From positions 796,531 through 860,530 of the forward strand of contig NZ_JACCKD010000002.1 of the NCBI RefSeq assembly GCF_013450155.1: 64,000 bases of DNA. Reading direction: 5' to 3'. Below, in pieces: positions 9,308-17,722 of the stretch. Position numbers and translations under genes: made by a program. The stretch comes from Haloechinothrix aidingensis. Its GTDB lineage: Bacteria; Actinomycetota; Actinomycetes; Mycobacteriales; Pseudonocardiaceae. The notes beneath the pieces were generated by a model. It searched no databases, was not told the DNA's origin, and saw nothing but the letters and a program-made list of their open reading frames with translations. Positions within the stretch are counted from its first letter, which is position 1. Each line of letters starts with the position of its first letter.

Positions 9308-10672
9308 ATGAGCGCTGCTCTGCATCAACTCGGCGGCGCGAACACTGGGGGGCAGCTCGATGCCTCCGCACCTCCGGAGCCCGGAGCACACGGTGCGGAC
9401 GCCAGTGACAGGTCGCGGCCGCCCGCCGACAAGCCACACGGTTCGCGGCTGACGAGCCTCGACCCGCAGCGAGTCTTCGCCGCGATCCCGCGCGAGCGGC
9501 TCGAGGAGTACTTCCGGCCGATGGCCAATCGGATGATCAAGGACATCATCCGCGAGGTCCGGGAGAACGTCCCGGCGTACGCGCAGCCACTGGAGGGCGA
9601 GTTCGGCAAGGTGCTGGTTACCTGCGTGGAGAAGTCCGTACTCCAGGTCGTCGACAACCTCGGCCGCACGGAGGTGGACAAGTCTGAGTGGTACGAGTGG
9701 TTCCGCTACGTCGGTAAGGTCGAGTTCCACGAGGGCCGCACGCTGGACGCGTTGCAGAAGTCGGTGCGTATCGGTGCCAGGGTGTCCTGGCGCCACGTGC
9801 ATGCCGCCGGATCCGCGGTGGGCCTGCCAAGCAACACCCTGTTCGCGCTCGCCGACGCGATCTTCGGCTACACCGACGAGCTGTGCTCGGCAGCGGTAGC
9901 GGGTTACTCGGAGGCGCAGGCACACGCGACCGGCACGTTCACCCGGCGTCGACACCAGCTGCTCAAACTGCTGCTGTCCGAGCAACCCGCGTCCACGCAG
10001 ACGATCACCGAGCTCGCCCAGGCCACCCACTGGTCGGTTCCCGAACGCGCGGCGGCGGTGGCGCTGGAGCCACTGGAGGGCCAGTACGACCTGGCCGAGC
10101 AAGCCCTCGACGGGGACGTCCTTGTCGACCTGGAAAGCAGCGAACCATGCCTGGTCATCACCGACGCCGACACGCATGTCGAGCAGATCGAGGCAGGCCT
10201 ACCAGGCAGGACGGCCGTCGTCGGACCGTTCGTTCCGCTGCACGAGCTCAACCGCTCGTTGTCCACCGCGCGCCGCGCGCTCACCCTCATGCAGCGAGAC
10301 ATCCTCCCGCCGCGTCAACTCCTGCGCTGCGACGAGCACCTCACCACTCTCGTGCTGCTCTCCGACGAGTTCCTGCTCTCCGAGCTGACCGCACGGGCAC
10401 TGCGACCTTTTGAGACACTCACGGCCAAGCAGCGCGCGCGGTTGGGTGGCACCCTGCTGACCTGGCTCGGCACGCGCGGAAGCATCAACGACACCGCCAA
10501 GCGGCTCGACGTGCACCCGCAGACCGTCCGCTACCGCATGCAACAGATCAACAAGCTGATGGGCGACAAGCTGGACGACCCGCAGGAACGGCTCATGCTC
10601 GAGATCGCACTCCACACGCAGCACGCGCTCGGAACGGAGACCAGGCAGCGCGGCAGCCGCAGAGGGCGCTGA
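9308..10672 (+). CDS. PucR/CdaR-family transcriptional regulator with RsbRD-like N-terminus
   Basis: 454 aa. Residues about 55-175 form a helical RsbRD-like sensor domain (RMIKDIIREVRENVPAYAQ). A GGDEF-like middle follows. The last 60 residues are the PucR-type helix-turn-helix, with DTAKRLDVHPQTVRYRMQQI. The ATG at 9308 has AGGGGG upstream; the frame stays open to 9128 without homology. The protein is a close paralogue of the one at 28761-30032: both share the order of domains, the ExxFGKxxVTxVEKxVxQVxDNLG stretch and the VHPQTVRYRM helix. Targets are unknown; the neighbouring lipase and the Mce region are candidates. Confidence 0.85.
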   Translation: MSAALHQLGGANTGGQLDASAPPEPGAHGADASDRSRPPADKPHGSRLTSLDPQRVFAAIPRERLEEYFRPMANRMIKDIIREVRENVPAYAQPLEGEFGKVLVTCVEKSVLQVVDNLGRTEVDKSEWYEWFRYVGKVEFHEGRTLDALQKSVRIGARVSWRHVHAAGSAVGLPSNTLFALADAIFGYTDELCSAAVAGYSEAQAHATGTFTRRRHQLLKLLLSEQPASTQTITELAQATHWSVPERAAAVALEPLEGQYDLAEQALDGDVLVDLESSEPCLVITDADTHVEQIEAGLPGRTAVVGPFVPLHELNRSLSTARRALTLMQRDILPPRQLLRCDEHLTTLVLLSDEFLLSELTARALRPFETLTAKQRARLGGTLLTWLGTRGSINDTAKRLDVHPQTVRYRMQQINKLMGDKLDDPQERLMLEIALHTQHALGTETRQRGSRRGR

Positions 10673-10697
10673 CGGTGCCGGCCCGGCCACGACGGTC

Positions 10698-11300
10698 CTA
10701 GCCACCCCAGTAACGTCGCTGGTACTCGGAACCCTCCTCGGCGTAGTCCTGGTACCGGTCCGGCACGTACTCCCGCCACTCCTCGCGCCAGTCGGGCGGG
10801 CTGCCGGAGGGTTCCGGTGTACGGGCCCGCCCGGCCGGTCCGGGGTCGCTGCTCCGCCGCGGCGTTTCCCGCTGGCTTTCCTCGCCGGGCGGTTCCGGTG
10901 ACGGGCTCTCCGCGGGAGGTGTCGATGTCGTGGTCGTACTCGCGGAGGCTGGTTCGACGCGGTCTCGGCCTTCCTCTGTGGACTCGCTGCGCGTGTCCAC
11001 TCGCTGCCCGCCATCGCCTGCGGCGGAGTCGTCGCCGAGCAATACCTCGCTGACGAGGGGCCCGCCGCCCGCGATGACCACGAGCGCAGCCGTGACACCG
11101 AGCATCCCGCGACGTACCGAGGCCACCGCCTCACCGAGGACCGGGCTGTCTCCCTCATCGATCGGCCGGCCCTCCCTGGCCAGCAGCTCGGTGGCCGGCA
11201 CAGGACCGTCGTGACGCGGCTGCCTCCGCCCGCCGTCGCGGGCGGGCTCCCGTGCCGGTGGCTCATCGCCGCCCGGCGGCCTGGCACCTCGCTTACCCAC
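10698..11300 (-). CDS. Membrane protein with Pro/Ser/Glu-rich extracytoplasmic tail, unknown function
   Basis: 200 aa. A basic cytoplasmic N-terminus of about 60 residues is followed by a single hydrophobic segment (RRGMLGVTAALVVIAGGGPL). The long low-complexity tail is rich in T, P, S and E and ends in an aromatic, charged patch (WREEWREYVPDRYQDYAEEG). The GTG at 11300 has a GGAGGG ribosome site; the longer frame starts without one. It is convergent with the PucR gene, 25 bp apart. The layout resembles anti-sigma or septum-associated membrane proteins, but no domain is recognised. Confidence 0.6.
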   Translation of the reverse strand: MGKRGARPPGGDEPPAREPARDGGRRQPRHDGPVPATELLAREGRPIDEGDSPVLGEAVASVRRGMLGVTAALVVIAGGGPLVSEVLLGDDSAAGDGGQRVDTRSESTEEGRDRVEPASASTTTTSTPPAESPSPEPPGEESQRETPRRSSDPGPAGRARTPEPSGSPPDWREEWREYVPDRYQDYAEEGSEYQRRYWGG

Positions 11301-11756
11301 GGCATCCCTCCGACGTTCGTGTGTGACACACACGCGCCATCACGCGCCACCGCGCGCATACCGGCACTCTACCGAGCCGTCAGCGGCGGTCGAAGCGATC
11401 TCCGGCCCGAACCAGCACGGATCCATCAACGGCTACCCGTACCGACAAAAGTCGCGGCGCTCGTTGTCACCACGCGATGAACCGGCGCGGCCCCTTCCCC
11501 TGCGAACGCTCGTACCCCGCCTACCCGGCTCGGGGCGCACAGGACCTGGTGTGATGGTCGGTTTGCGACACGCCGGCGGTGGCGCGGCTGAAGCCGGGCG
11601 GCAAACGGCTCCGCGATGACGAGCCGGCCCGACCCGGCGGGAGCTGCTGCCGGGGCGGCGCACACCAGGCATCCCAACACACCTTGCCCGCACCCCCAAC
11701 ACACCTTGCCCGCAGGCCCGACACGGCATGCCCGCACGCCCAACACAGTCAGGGCT
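11301..11756. other. Intergenic gap containing a 22-bp tandem repeat
   Basis: 456 bp with no gene supported. Its right half contains the repeat at 11673-11748; the left half would hold the promoter of the minus-strand membrane protein gene. Confidence 0.45.
11673..11748. repeat. 22-bp direct tandem repeat, about 3.4 copies
   Basis: Units start at 11673, 11695, 11717 and 11739 and have the form CCCAACACACCTTGCCCGCA plus two bases. Units 1 and 2 are nearly identical and unit 3 is diverged. The period is not a multiple of three and the array lies just past the stop of the lipoprotein gene at 11757. Confidence 0.8.
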
Positions 11757-12350
11757 CTAGAGGTTCCGGCACTCCGACGCTTCCTCGAACGCGGTGTCCA
11801 GGGCCTGGTTGTCCCGGAGATCGCCGGTTGGGCCTTCCTTCGTGTCCAGCTCCTCCAGGGTCTCTCCGGCCTCGCTCACGGCTGCCTCGAAGCTCTCCTG
11901 ATCGGTGACCTCGGCCGCGACCAGGCTGGCGATGGCATCCCGCACCGCGGCCTGCGAGCTCTCCAACGTCCCCATCGCGGCATCGAAGGTATCCTGGCCA
12001 TCGGTCACCGGCGGGGCTCCCACCTCCTCCATCGTCTCGGCCAGCGCATCGAACTCGGCGTCGATGCTTTCGAGGAAGCTCACGAAGCCGTCCCGCGCCG
12101 ACTCGGGATGCGCAGGGTCGATCTCCGGAACCCCGATCGCGTCTCCACTCTCGTTCAGCGCCGTGCACATCGTGCCGACCCACGCCAGGGTCTCGTCATC
12201 CACGTCGGGCGCGCGGGACTCGCCTTCCTGCGCGGGCGTCGTCGTCCCCCCGGCATCGACGTCCGCCGGTTCGCCGTCATCGGATCCGCATCCTGCCGCG
12301 AGCAGTGCCGCCAGCACGGCGACGGCCACCGTCTCGTGAGGTCGTGTCAT
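11757..12350 (-). CDS. Secreted lipoprotein, unknown function
   Basis: 197 aa. The N-terminus is a lipoprotein signal with lipobox LAAGC near residues 17-21, then an acidic, disordered linker and a mostly helical domain of about 130 residues rich in E, A and D (for example LAETMEEVGAPPV). The ATG at 12350 has AGGAGG upstream. It lies 46 bp beyond the stop-side neighbour 12397-13173 on the same strand and may be co-transcribed with it. Helical extracytoplasmic lipoproteins of this kind are common in Pseudonocardiales; I cannot assign a function. Confidence 0.7.
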   Translation of the reverse strand: MTRPHETVAVAVLAALLAAGCGSDDGEPADVDAGGTTTPAQEGESRAPDVDDETLAWVGTMCTALNESGDAIGVPEIDPAHPESARDGFVSFLESIDAEFDALAETMEEVGAPPVTDGQDTFDAAMGTLESSQAAVRDAIASLVAAEVTDQESFEAAVSEAGETLEELDTKEGPTGDLRDNQALDTAFEEASECRNL

Positions 12351-12396
12351 CAGCCGCAGCCTCCTGGTGTCTTCCGTTCCTGGCCGGTCGGTCACG

Positions 12397-13173
12397 TCAG
12401 CCGGTCACCGGGAGATCGGCGGTCACCGGTGCCGGTTCGGTCGCGGTGGGAGCGGCAGGCGCACCTCCGGCACCGGTGTCCTTCCCGTCTTCGCCCGTTC
12501 CATCGCCATCACCGGTACCGTCGTCCCCGCCGGTTCGATCGTCTTCACCGTCATCGCTGTGCCCGCCGTCCGCGCACGTCACGGACCCGAAGGTGAGGAC
12601 CTGATCGGCGGCTTCCACGTCGAGCACCAGTCCCTGCACCGTCAATGCGCCGTCCGGCCCGGTGTTCTGCTTGTTGAGGGTCAGCGTGAGGATTCCGGGT
12701 ATCTCGAATTCGGTATTCGGCTCGGGGTCGGTGAACGACGCCTTCGTACCCCCGTCCCGCGTTCCGAGGTCCTCGGGCAGCTCGGGGACATCCAGGAGCG
12801 ATACTCCACCGCTGTCGCCGGCACACTCCACCTCCAGTGCGGACACAAGGAGAGGTCCGTCCTCCGTGGATAGCTCGATATCGGTGAGCGAGACGGACGC
12901 CCCTTCACCGTCCGCGCCGACCTCGATCGCGCCGACCCGGCCCATGTCACCCGGGAGTTCGACGTCGGTAACCGAGTCGTCCACCCGGCTTCCGTCTGCG
13001 GACCGCACATGTGGTTCGGGACCGAATTCGAGCGTCCCGCCGAGTTCCACGCCGAAGGCCGCGGAGCCGGTCTCGTCCGCCCCGGCTGATAACGCTCCTA
13101 CCGCGAGCGCGCCCGTCGCGATGGCGGCGCCCAGCACGGTGGCTCCGGCCCGGGCGTTCGCGCGTCCTGTCAT
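12397..13173 (-). CDS. Secreted beta-rich protein, possibly choice-of-anchor P-like, ending in LPVTG
   Basis: 258 aa. Signal peptide about 1-32, with the mature part beginning near ADETGSAAFGVEL. The body alternates short beta-like segments (VSLTDIELSTEDGPLLVSAL and VECAGDSGGVSLLDVPEL), a style I associate with choice-of-anchor P family proteins; this is a tentative family call. A Gly/Asp/Glu-rich linker precedes a Pro/Ala/Thr segment, and the protein stops exactly after LPVTG. A sortase motif is normally followed by a hydrophobic helix and basic residues; here there is nothing after it. An AAAGGA ribosome site supports the ATG at 13173. Confidence 0.65.
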   Translation of the reverse strand: MTGRANARAGATVLGAAIATGALAVGALSAGADETGSAAFGVELGGTLEFGPEPHVRSADGSRVDDSVTDVELPGDMGRVGAIEVGADGEGASVSLTDIELSTEDGPLLVSALEVECAGDSGGVSLLDVPELPEDLGTRDGGTKASFTDPEPNTEFEIPGILTLTLNKQNTGPDGALTVQGLVLDVEAADQVLTFGSVTCADGGHSDDGEDDRTGGDDGTGDGDGTGEDGKDTGAGGAPAAPTATEPAPVTADLPVTG

Positions 13174-13220
13174 GCTGCATTCCTTTCGGTGATCCGGCCC
13201 GTCTCGCCGAGCGCGGGAGC

Positions 13221-13254
13221 TGTGCCCCTGCCCGCTGGAGCGGGCAGGGGCACA
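13221..13254 (-). terminator. 16-bp stem-loop terminator after the DUF6801/Ig gene
   Basis: Arms 13221-13236 and 13239-13254 are perfect inverse complements around a 2-base centre. It lies 14 bp beyond the stop of the minus-strand gene at 13268. Confidence 0.75.
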
Positions 13255-13267
13255 GCGCTTCGGTAGG

Positions 13268-15046
13268 TCAGCTCTCCGACCTCGAGGTGAGCTCGACATC
13301 GACGGTGTTACCCGGTCCCGCGGTGTACGCGCTGACAATCGGCGTCAGCAGGCCACAGCCTTCGAGATCGGGCAACGTGTACTCCCCGGACAGGGCGCCG
13401 CCCTCGGTGGGGGAGAAGCCCGGCTCCGAGGTGAGGTCCAGCTGTGTGGGCTCCGCCGTGCGGCAACCGTCACCCTGCGAGATGGGGAAGCCGAGCACGC
13501 TCACCCGCGGCAGCTTGACGAGCATCTCCGAGGAGGTGTCGAGCTGGCCGTCGGCGAAGGTGCCGGTCGTCGTACCGACCTGCTCGAAGTCGATCTCCGC
13601 GCTCGCCGGCAGGATCCAGAACACCCGGAAGCTCGCCGACGTACGGTCCAGCTGGAGGTCAGCCTCCACATCGCCGGACTGCAGGTCGACGTTGGCTTCC
13701 ACGCCGCCGTTGAGGGCGACCGTGGTGTCGGCCGCGTTGATGTAGCTCTCACCGGCGAGGTCGTAGCTGACATCCAGACCAGGATCCGGCTCGTCGGCCT
13801 CGGTCACCGTCACAGTCACCGTGCCCGGCTCCGACACCACCGACTCACCATCAACCTCATACGACGCCGTATACGAGAACGTATCCTCCCCGGAGAAACC
13901 CTCATCCGGCTCATACGTGAACGACCCATCACCAGCGACATCCACACTGCCACCAGACGGACCCGACTCCACAGCAGCCGTCAAATCCACATCCCCCGGA
14001 GTAGCACCCTCCAACAAACCAGGCGCACCAACACTCAACACATCACCCTGAGCCACCTCAAAACCATGGTCAGAGACCACAGGCACCTCAGGCGGATCCG
14101 GCTCGTCGACCTCGGTCACCGTCACAGTCACCGTGCCCGGCTCCGACACCACCGACTCACCATCAACCTCATACGACGCCGTATACGAGAACGTATCCTC
14201 CCCGGAGAAACCCTCATCCGGCTCATACGTGAACGACCCATCACCAGCGACATCCACACTGCCACCAGACGGACCCGACTCCACAGCAGCCGTCAAATCC
14301 ACATCCCCCGGAGTAGCACCCTCCAACAAACCAGGCGCACCAACACTCAACACATCACCCTGAGCCACCTCAAAACCGTGATCAGAGACCACAGGCACCT
14401 CAGGCGGATCCGGCTCACCCGGATCGGTAATCTCGATCTCGGCGAGGATGTTGTCCTGGTCAGGCAGTTGCGTACATTCCGAGTCGAACGTACCGAGCCC
14501 GGTCTCGTTGCCATCCGCGTCGCGCGGCGTCATCGTCAGTTGGAGATCGCCGACGCCGATCCGGGCGTTGCCTGCCTCACTGAACGTCAATGAGGGGGCG
14601 CTGCCGAACGCCTCGACGATCAGCTCTCCCTCCTCCGGCACGTCCTGCACCGGGATCTCCGCCGGGACCTGCACGTCCAGCGTGGCCTCCGGAGCCTCCA
14701 CGAACGACTCCGCTACGGCCTCACCCTCGATCGTCGTAGCCCCTACCAGGCTGAGCCCTTCCGTCGCCTCGGGTGGTGCCGTCGTAATGGTGTCGACGTC
14801 GAACTCCGGTGTTGCCTCACCCACCTCGACCTCACGGGGGATGTCGGCACTGATCTCGGTCTCGACCTGCTGCACACCGATCAGCGGGAAGGGGCACTCG
14901 TAGTTCAACGTCAGCGAAGCGGGTTCCGCGTTGCCAACCCCGGCCGCCATCAGCCCAGCCGCGCCAACCAGACTGCCGACGACCCCCGATACGGTGGTCA
15001 CCGCGAGCGCGCGTACGCCGCGTCTCGGTTTTCCTCGAAAACTCAT
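13268..15046 (-). CDS. Secreted DUF6801 protein with two tandem Ig/cadherin-like repeats
   Basis: 592 aa. Signal peptide about 1-41. The N-terminal domain (about 45-205, starting LTLNYECPFPLIGVQ) matches what I know as DUF6801. Two successive 104-aa Ig/cadherin-like modules follow (each with GSFTYEPDEGFSGEDTFSY). The C-terminal domain of about 160 residues (SYDLAGESYINAADTTV to the end) contains a CRTAEP segment and a GCG motif and is probably beta-rich. The protein at 32181-33710 has the same N- and C-terminal domains but a Gly/Asp linker instead of Ig modules. The gene is downstream of the Mce operon on the same strand but 545 bp away with its own terminator. It probably acts at the cell surface; function unknown. 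Confidence 0.8.
   Translation of the reverse strand: MSFRGKPRRGVRALAVTTVSGVVGSLVGAAGLMAAGVGNAEPASLTLNYECPFPLIGVQQVETEISADIPREVEVGEATPEFDVDTITTAPPEATEGLSLVGATTIEGEAVAESFVEAPEATLDVQVPAEIPVQDVPEEGELIVEAFGSAPSLTFSEAGNARIGVGDLQLTMTPRDADGNETGLGTFDSECTQLPDQDNILAEIEITDPGEPDPPEVPVVSDHGFEVAQGDVLSVGAPGLLEGATPGDVDLTAAVESGPSGGSVDVAGDGSFTYEPDEGFSGEDTFSYTASYEVDGESVVSEPGTVTVTVTEVDEPDPPEVPVVSDHGFEVAQGDVLSVGAPGLLEGATPGDVDLTAAVESGPSGGSVDVAGDGSFTYEPDEGFSGEDTFSYTASYEVDGESVVSEPGTVTVTVTEADEPDPGLDVSYDLAGESYINAADTTVALNGGVEANVDLQSGDVEADLQLDRTSASFRVFWILPASAEIDFEQVGTTTGTFADGQLDTSSEMLVKLPRVSVLGFPISQGDGCRTAEPTQLDLTSEPGFSPTEGGALSGEYTLPDLEGCGLLTPIVSAYTAGPGNTVDVELTSRSES
13782..14405. repeat. Two tandem 312-bp units, almost identical in DNA
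   Basis: Unit 1 is 13782-14093 and unit 2 is 14094-14405; each starts at GGATCCGGCT. Only a few bases differ, mostly synonymous (for example in the DHGF codons). On the coding strand the units use many T-ending codons (GAT, TAT, GGT) unlike the C-ending usage of the flanking parts of the gene. Confidence 0.95.
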
Positions 15047-15590
15047 ACGCTCCTGCTCCCGTGTCCTTACTCGAAAGTCGGGTTACCCGTCACCCGCGGT
15101 CAGCCGTCCCGGGCCGTACCGCCGGCCACCCGGCAGGCCGACAGGTCGACGAACAACCCTCCGGACGTTTGTCACGAACTCGGCTTGCTCGACCCCGGGG
15201 GTCGCTGACAAGCCTTTCCGTTCACATCGCTCCCCGCTTTCCGCGAAAAGCGCCGGTGGCGACGATGCGCAACGAACTACAATTGCCCCGAACGAAGAAC
15301 AACGATCGCCACCCCATTAATCACAACGGGCAGGAAATCTGTCCCCCGATCTATTTTCCCGCCGGGATCACGGTATCACTCGATCCAGTGAAATTGGGAC
15401 GTCTCACCTGGTCGGACACGGTGTTCTCGGCAAGTTCACCGGAATCAGATAAAGCCCCCTGCGCCCGGTTGTCAGTGAGGAACAAGTCCCGCAGGCGGTC
15501 GTGAACAGCCGAAGTCACGAATACCCCCACAACCCGCCGTCACGTTCCCCGACAGAGCCACGGCCGGGCGCGCGACATGCGATGACGCAC
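15047..15590. other. Intergenic gap between mceF and the DUF6801 gene
   Basis: 544 bp with no supported gene on either strand. It must hold the promoter of the DUF6801 gene and the end of the Mce transcript. I see no strong hairpin or -35/-10 pair. Confidence 0.4.
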
Positions 15591-16643
15591 TCAACGGACG
15601 CAACCGGCCCCTGTGTTCAACGGGGCCGGGGAAATGTCGCGACCCTCCCGGTAAGTCGTTCCTTCGTAGCCCTCGGTACACGGAAGGGGGTCGAAGAATG
15701 TCGTCACCAAACCGAAGTTCGCCACGCCGCCGGAAAAGACATCCTGCCCGGCTCCGACCACCTCGGGTGAGACGACCATCATCGTGTCCAACCCGTCCAC
15801 GTTGGCGACCAGTACCTCCGATGTCGTGGTCAGGTTCGCCACCAGCAGTCCCAGGTTCGGATCCGTCTCCTTCAGCAGCGCGCTGACCTCCCGCGCCGCG
15901 GACGGTCCCGAGGAGATCACGTTCCGGATGTCGCCGTCGGCCGCGGCCAGCTCCGCCGCGACGAGCTTGGCGTTCTTCCCGAAGGACGCGATGGCCTCCG
16001 AAGTGTCCAGCTGGGTGGCCAGCACGGTGTTTCCCTCGGTGAGCAGCTCCTTCGTCTGCGGCAGATGCTCATGCGCCACCTCGACGAAGCTCTCCATCGA
16101 GTCCAGCAGCGCCTGGAGGCTCGGGGCGGTCCCCCGTGTCATCTCGTACATCTCGTCGACCACGGTTCGCAGATCCTCGCGTGGCACGGACTCCAGTAGA
16201 TCGTCGATGGTCCGCAACACCGTCTCCACGGCCAGCGGGAGCGTGGTGTCGTGCTGAGCTATCACCGCGCCATCGGAGAGGTACGGCTCGCCGTCCCGGC
16301 GAGGTCGCAGGTCCAGGTACTGCTCCCCGACCGCGGACCTGTTCGCGACGACCGCCTCCACATCGTCCGGAACCGGTGGCGCGTCCGCGTCGATCCGCAG
16401 GTCCACCTCGATGCCGTCCCCGGTCATCCGCATGTCGCCCACCCTGCCGACCGCGACACCCCGGTAGGTCACCTCGGCGTGTGTGAAGATCCCGCCGGAC
16501 TCGGGCAGCTCCGCGGTGACGGTGTAGCCGGAGCCACCGTAGAGGGTGTCCAGCCCGGCGTAGCGCGCACCGACGAAGGACATGCCCACCAGTGCGATGA
16601 TCACGAACACGACGACCTGGAACCGAACCAGCCTGGTCAGCAT
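15591..16643 (-). CDS. mceF: Mce-family protein MceF
   Basis: 350 aa. One N-terminal membrane helix (VVVFVIIALVGMSFVGARY), an MCE domain at about 35-115 (YTVTAELPESGGIFTHAEV), a long helical region (120-290) and a Cys-containing tail (FFDPLPCTEGYEG). It forms part of the hexameric tunnel that carries lipids across the periplasm-like space to the YrbE permease. It is the last gene of the operon; its ATG overlaps the mceE stop by one base (TGATG), showing translational coupling. Confidence 0.93.
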   Translation of the reverse strand: MLTRLVRFQVVVFVIIALVGMSFVGARYAGLDTLYGGSGYTVTAELPESGGIFTHAEVTYRGVAVGRVGDMRMTGDGIEVDLRIDADAPPVPDDVEAVVANRSAVGEQYLDLRPRRDGEPYLSDGAVIAQHDTTLPLAVETVLRTIDDLLESVPREDLRTVVDEMYEMTRGTAPSLQALLDSMESFVEVAHEHLPQTKELLTEGNTVLATQLDTSEAIASFGKNAKLVAAELAAADGDIRNVISSGPSAAREVSALLKETDPNLGLLVANLTTTSEVLVANVDGLDTMMVVSPEVVGAGQDVFSGGVANFGLVTTFFDPLPCTEGYEGTTYREGRDISPAPLNTGAGCVR

Positions 16644-17722
16644 CAGCCCTCACCTTCACTCGGTGCCGTCGGCGACTCCGTCGCGGGCAGCGGCAGTGCC
16701 GACGACGGCGACGCCGAACCGTCCGGCCCACCGGTGTGTGCGTTGAGCTCCAGGAAGCCGTTGAGGTAGTCGCCACGAACCGCGTCGGTCGCGGCGTCGG
16801 AGAACGGGAACGTCAACAGCAGCTCCATCGCCCGTGGCAGCTCGTGGCCCGCCTCCGCCAGCTCACGCAGCACCGGCGCGAGAGCGCGCAGGCTGTCCAG
16901 CAGGTCATCCTTGCTTCGCCGCACAGTCGTGGTCGCCACATCGGACAGCTCGTCCAGCGCGGCGAACATGGTGGTGATCTCGTCGCTCTGCTCGGACAGC
17001 ACCTCGATCCCCGGGCCGAGATCGGACAGGATCCGCTCGATCTCGCCGGTCCGCTCGGACAGCGTGCCGGAGAGCTCGTCGGTCTCCTCGATCGCACGCA
17101 CGATCTCCTCGCGGTGCTCGTCGAGGCCGGACACGAACTCCTCGAGATTGCCGAGCAACGCACGCAGTTCGGTGGAGTTCCCGTCGAAAGCGTCGTTGAG
17201 CTCGGCGGTGATCTGCTGAAGCTGGCCGATTCCCCCTCCGTTGAGCAGCATCGACGTCGCGCCGAGCACCTCCTCCACCTCGAAGTTGCGCCCGGTACGC
17301 TCCGGCGGGATGACGGCTCCGTCGGTGAGTATCCCGTCGGCCACGCTCTCCGGCGGTTCGGCGAGCTCGACGAACTTCTCCCCGAGCAGGCTCGACTGCC
17401 GCAGGTCGGCCACCGCGTCGGCAGGCAACCGGACGTCCCCGTCGATCACCAGCGAGACCTCGGCAGTCGTGCCGCTCTCGGACAGCTCGATCGCCTCCAC
17501 CTGGCCGACCGGCACGTCGTCGACCCGCACCTCGGCCTGCGGGACCAGGTCGAGCACGTCGTCGAAGTGCGCCGTGACCCGGTACGGACGGTCGCCGACA
17601 TCCACGCCACCCGGCAGCGGGACATCGTAGAGTCCCTGGAAGGAGCTACAGGCGGTCAGCAGCATGGCCGCCAGTGCGGCGACCACCGCGTGCGCAGGCC
17701 ACTGCCATGTCCGTCGCATCAC
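16643..17722 (-). CDS. mceE: Mce-family lipoprotein MceE (LprK-like)
   Basis: 359 aa. A lipoprotein signal with lipobox LLTAC at about residues 21-25 marks this as the lipid-anchored subunit, as in M. tuberculosis LprK. The MCE domain follows at about 45-125 (YRVTAHFDDVLDLVPQAEV), then a long coiled helical region and a Ser/Pro-rich tail. The GTG at 17722 overlaps the mceD stop by four bases; the adjacent ATG at 17719 is an equally good start. Confidence 0.93.
   Translation of the reverse strand: MMRRTWQWPAHAVVAALAAMLLTACSSFQGLYDVPLPGGVDVGDRPYRVTAHFDDVLDLVPQAEVRVDDVPVGQVEAIELSESGTTAEVSLVIDGDVRLPADAVADLRQSSLLGEKFVELAEPPESVADGILTDGAVIPPERTGRNFEVEEVLGATSMLLNGGGIGQLQQITAELNDAFDGNSTELRALLGNLEEFVSGLDEHREEIVRAIEETDELSGTLSERTGEIERILSDLGPGIEVLSEQSDEITTMFAALDELSDVATTTVRRSKDDLLDSLRALAPVLRELAEAGHELPRAMELLLTFPFSDAATDAVRGDYLNGFLELNAHTGGPDGSASPSSALPLPATESPTAPSEGEG

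Noticed and set aside
11616-12596. 326-codon plus-strand frame over the lipoprotein gene
   Set aside because: Antisense of a gene with a lipobox and ribosome site; contains the tandem repeat, no motif.
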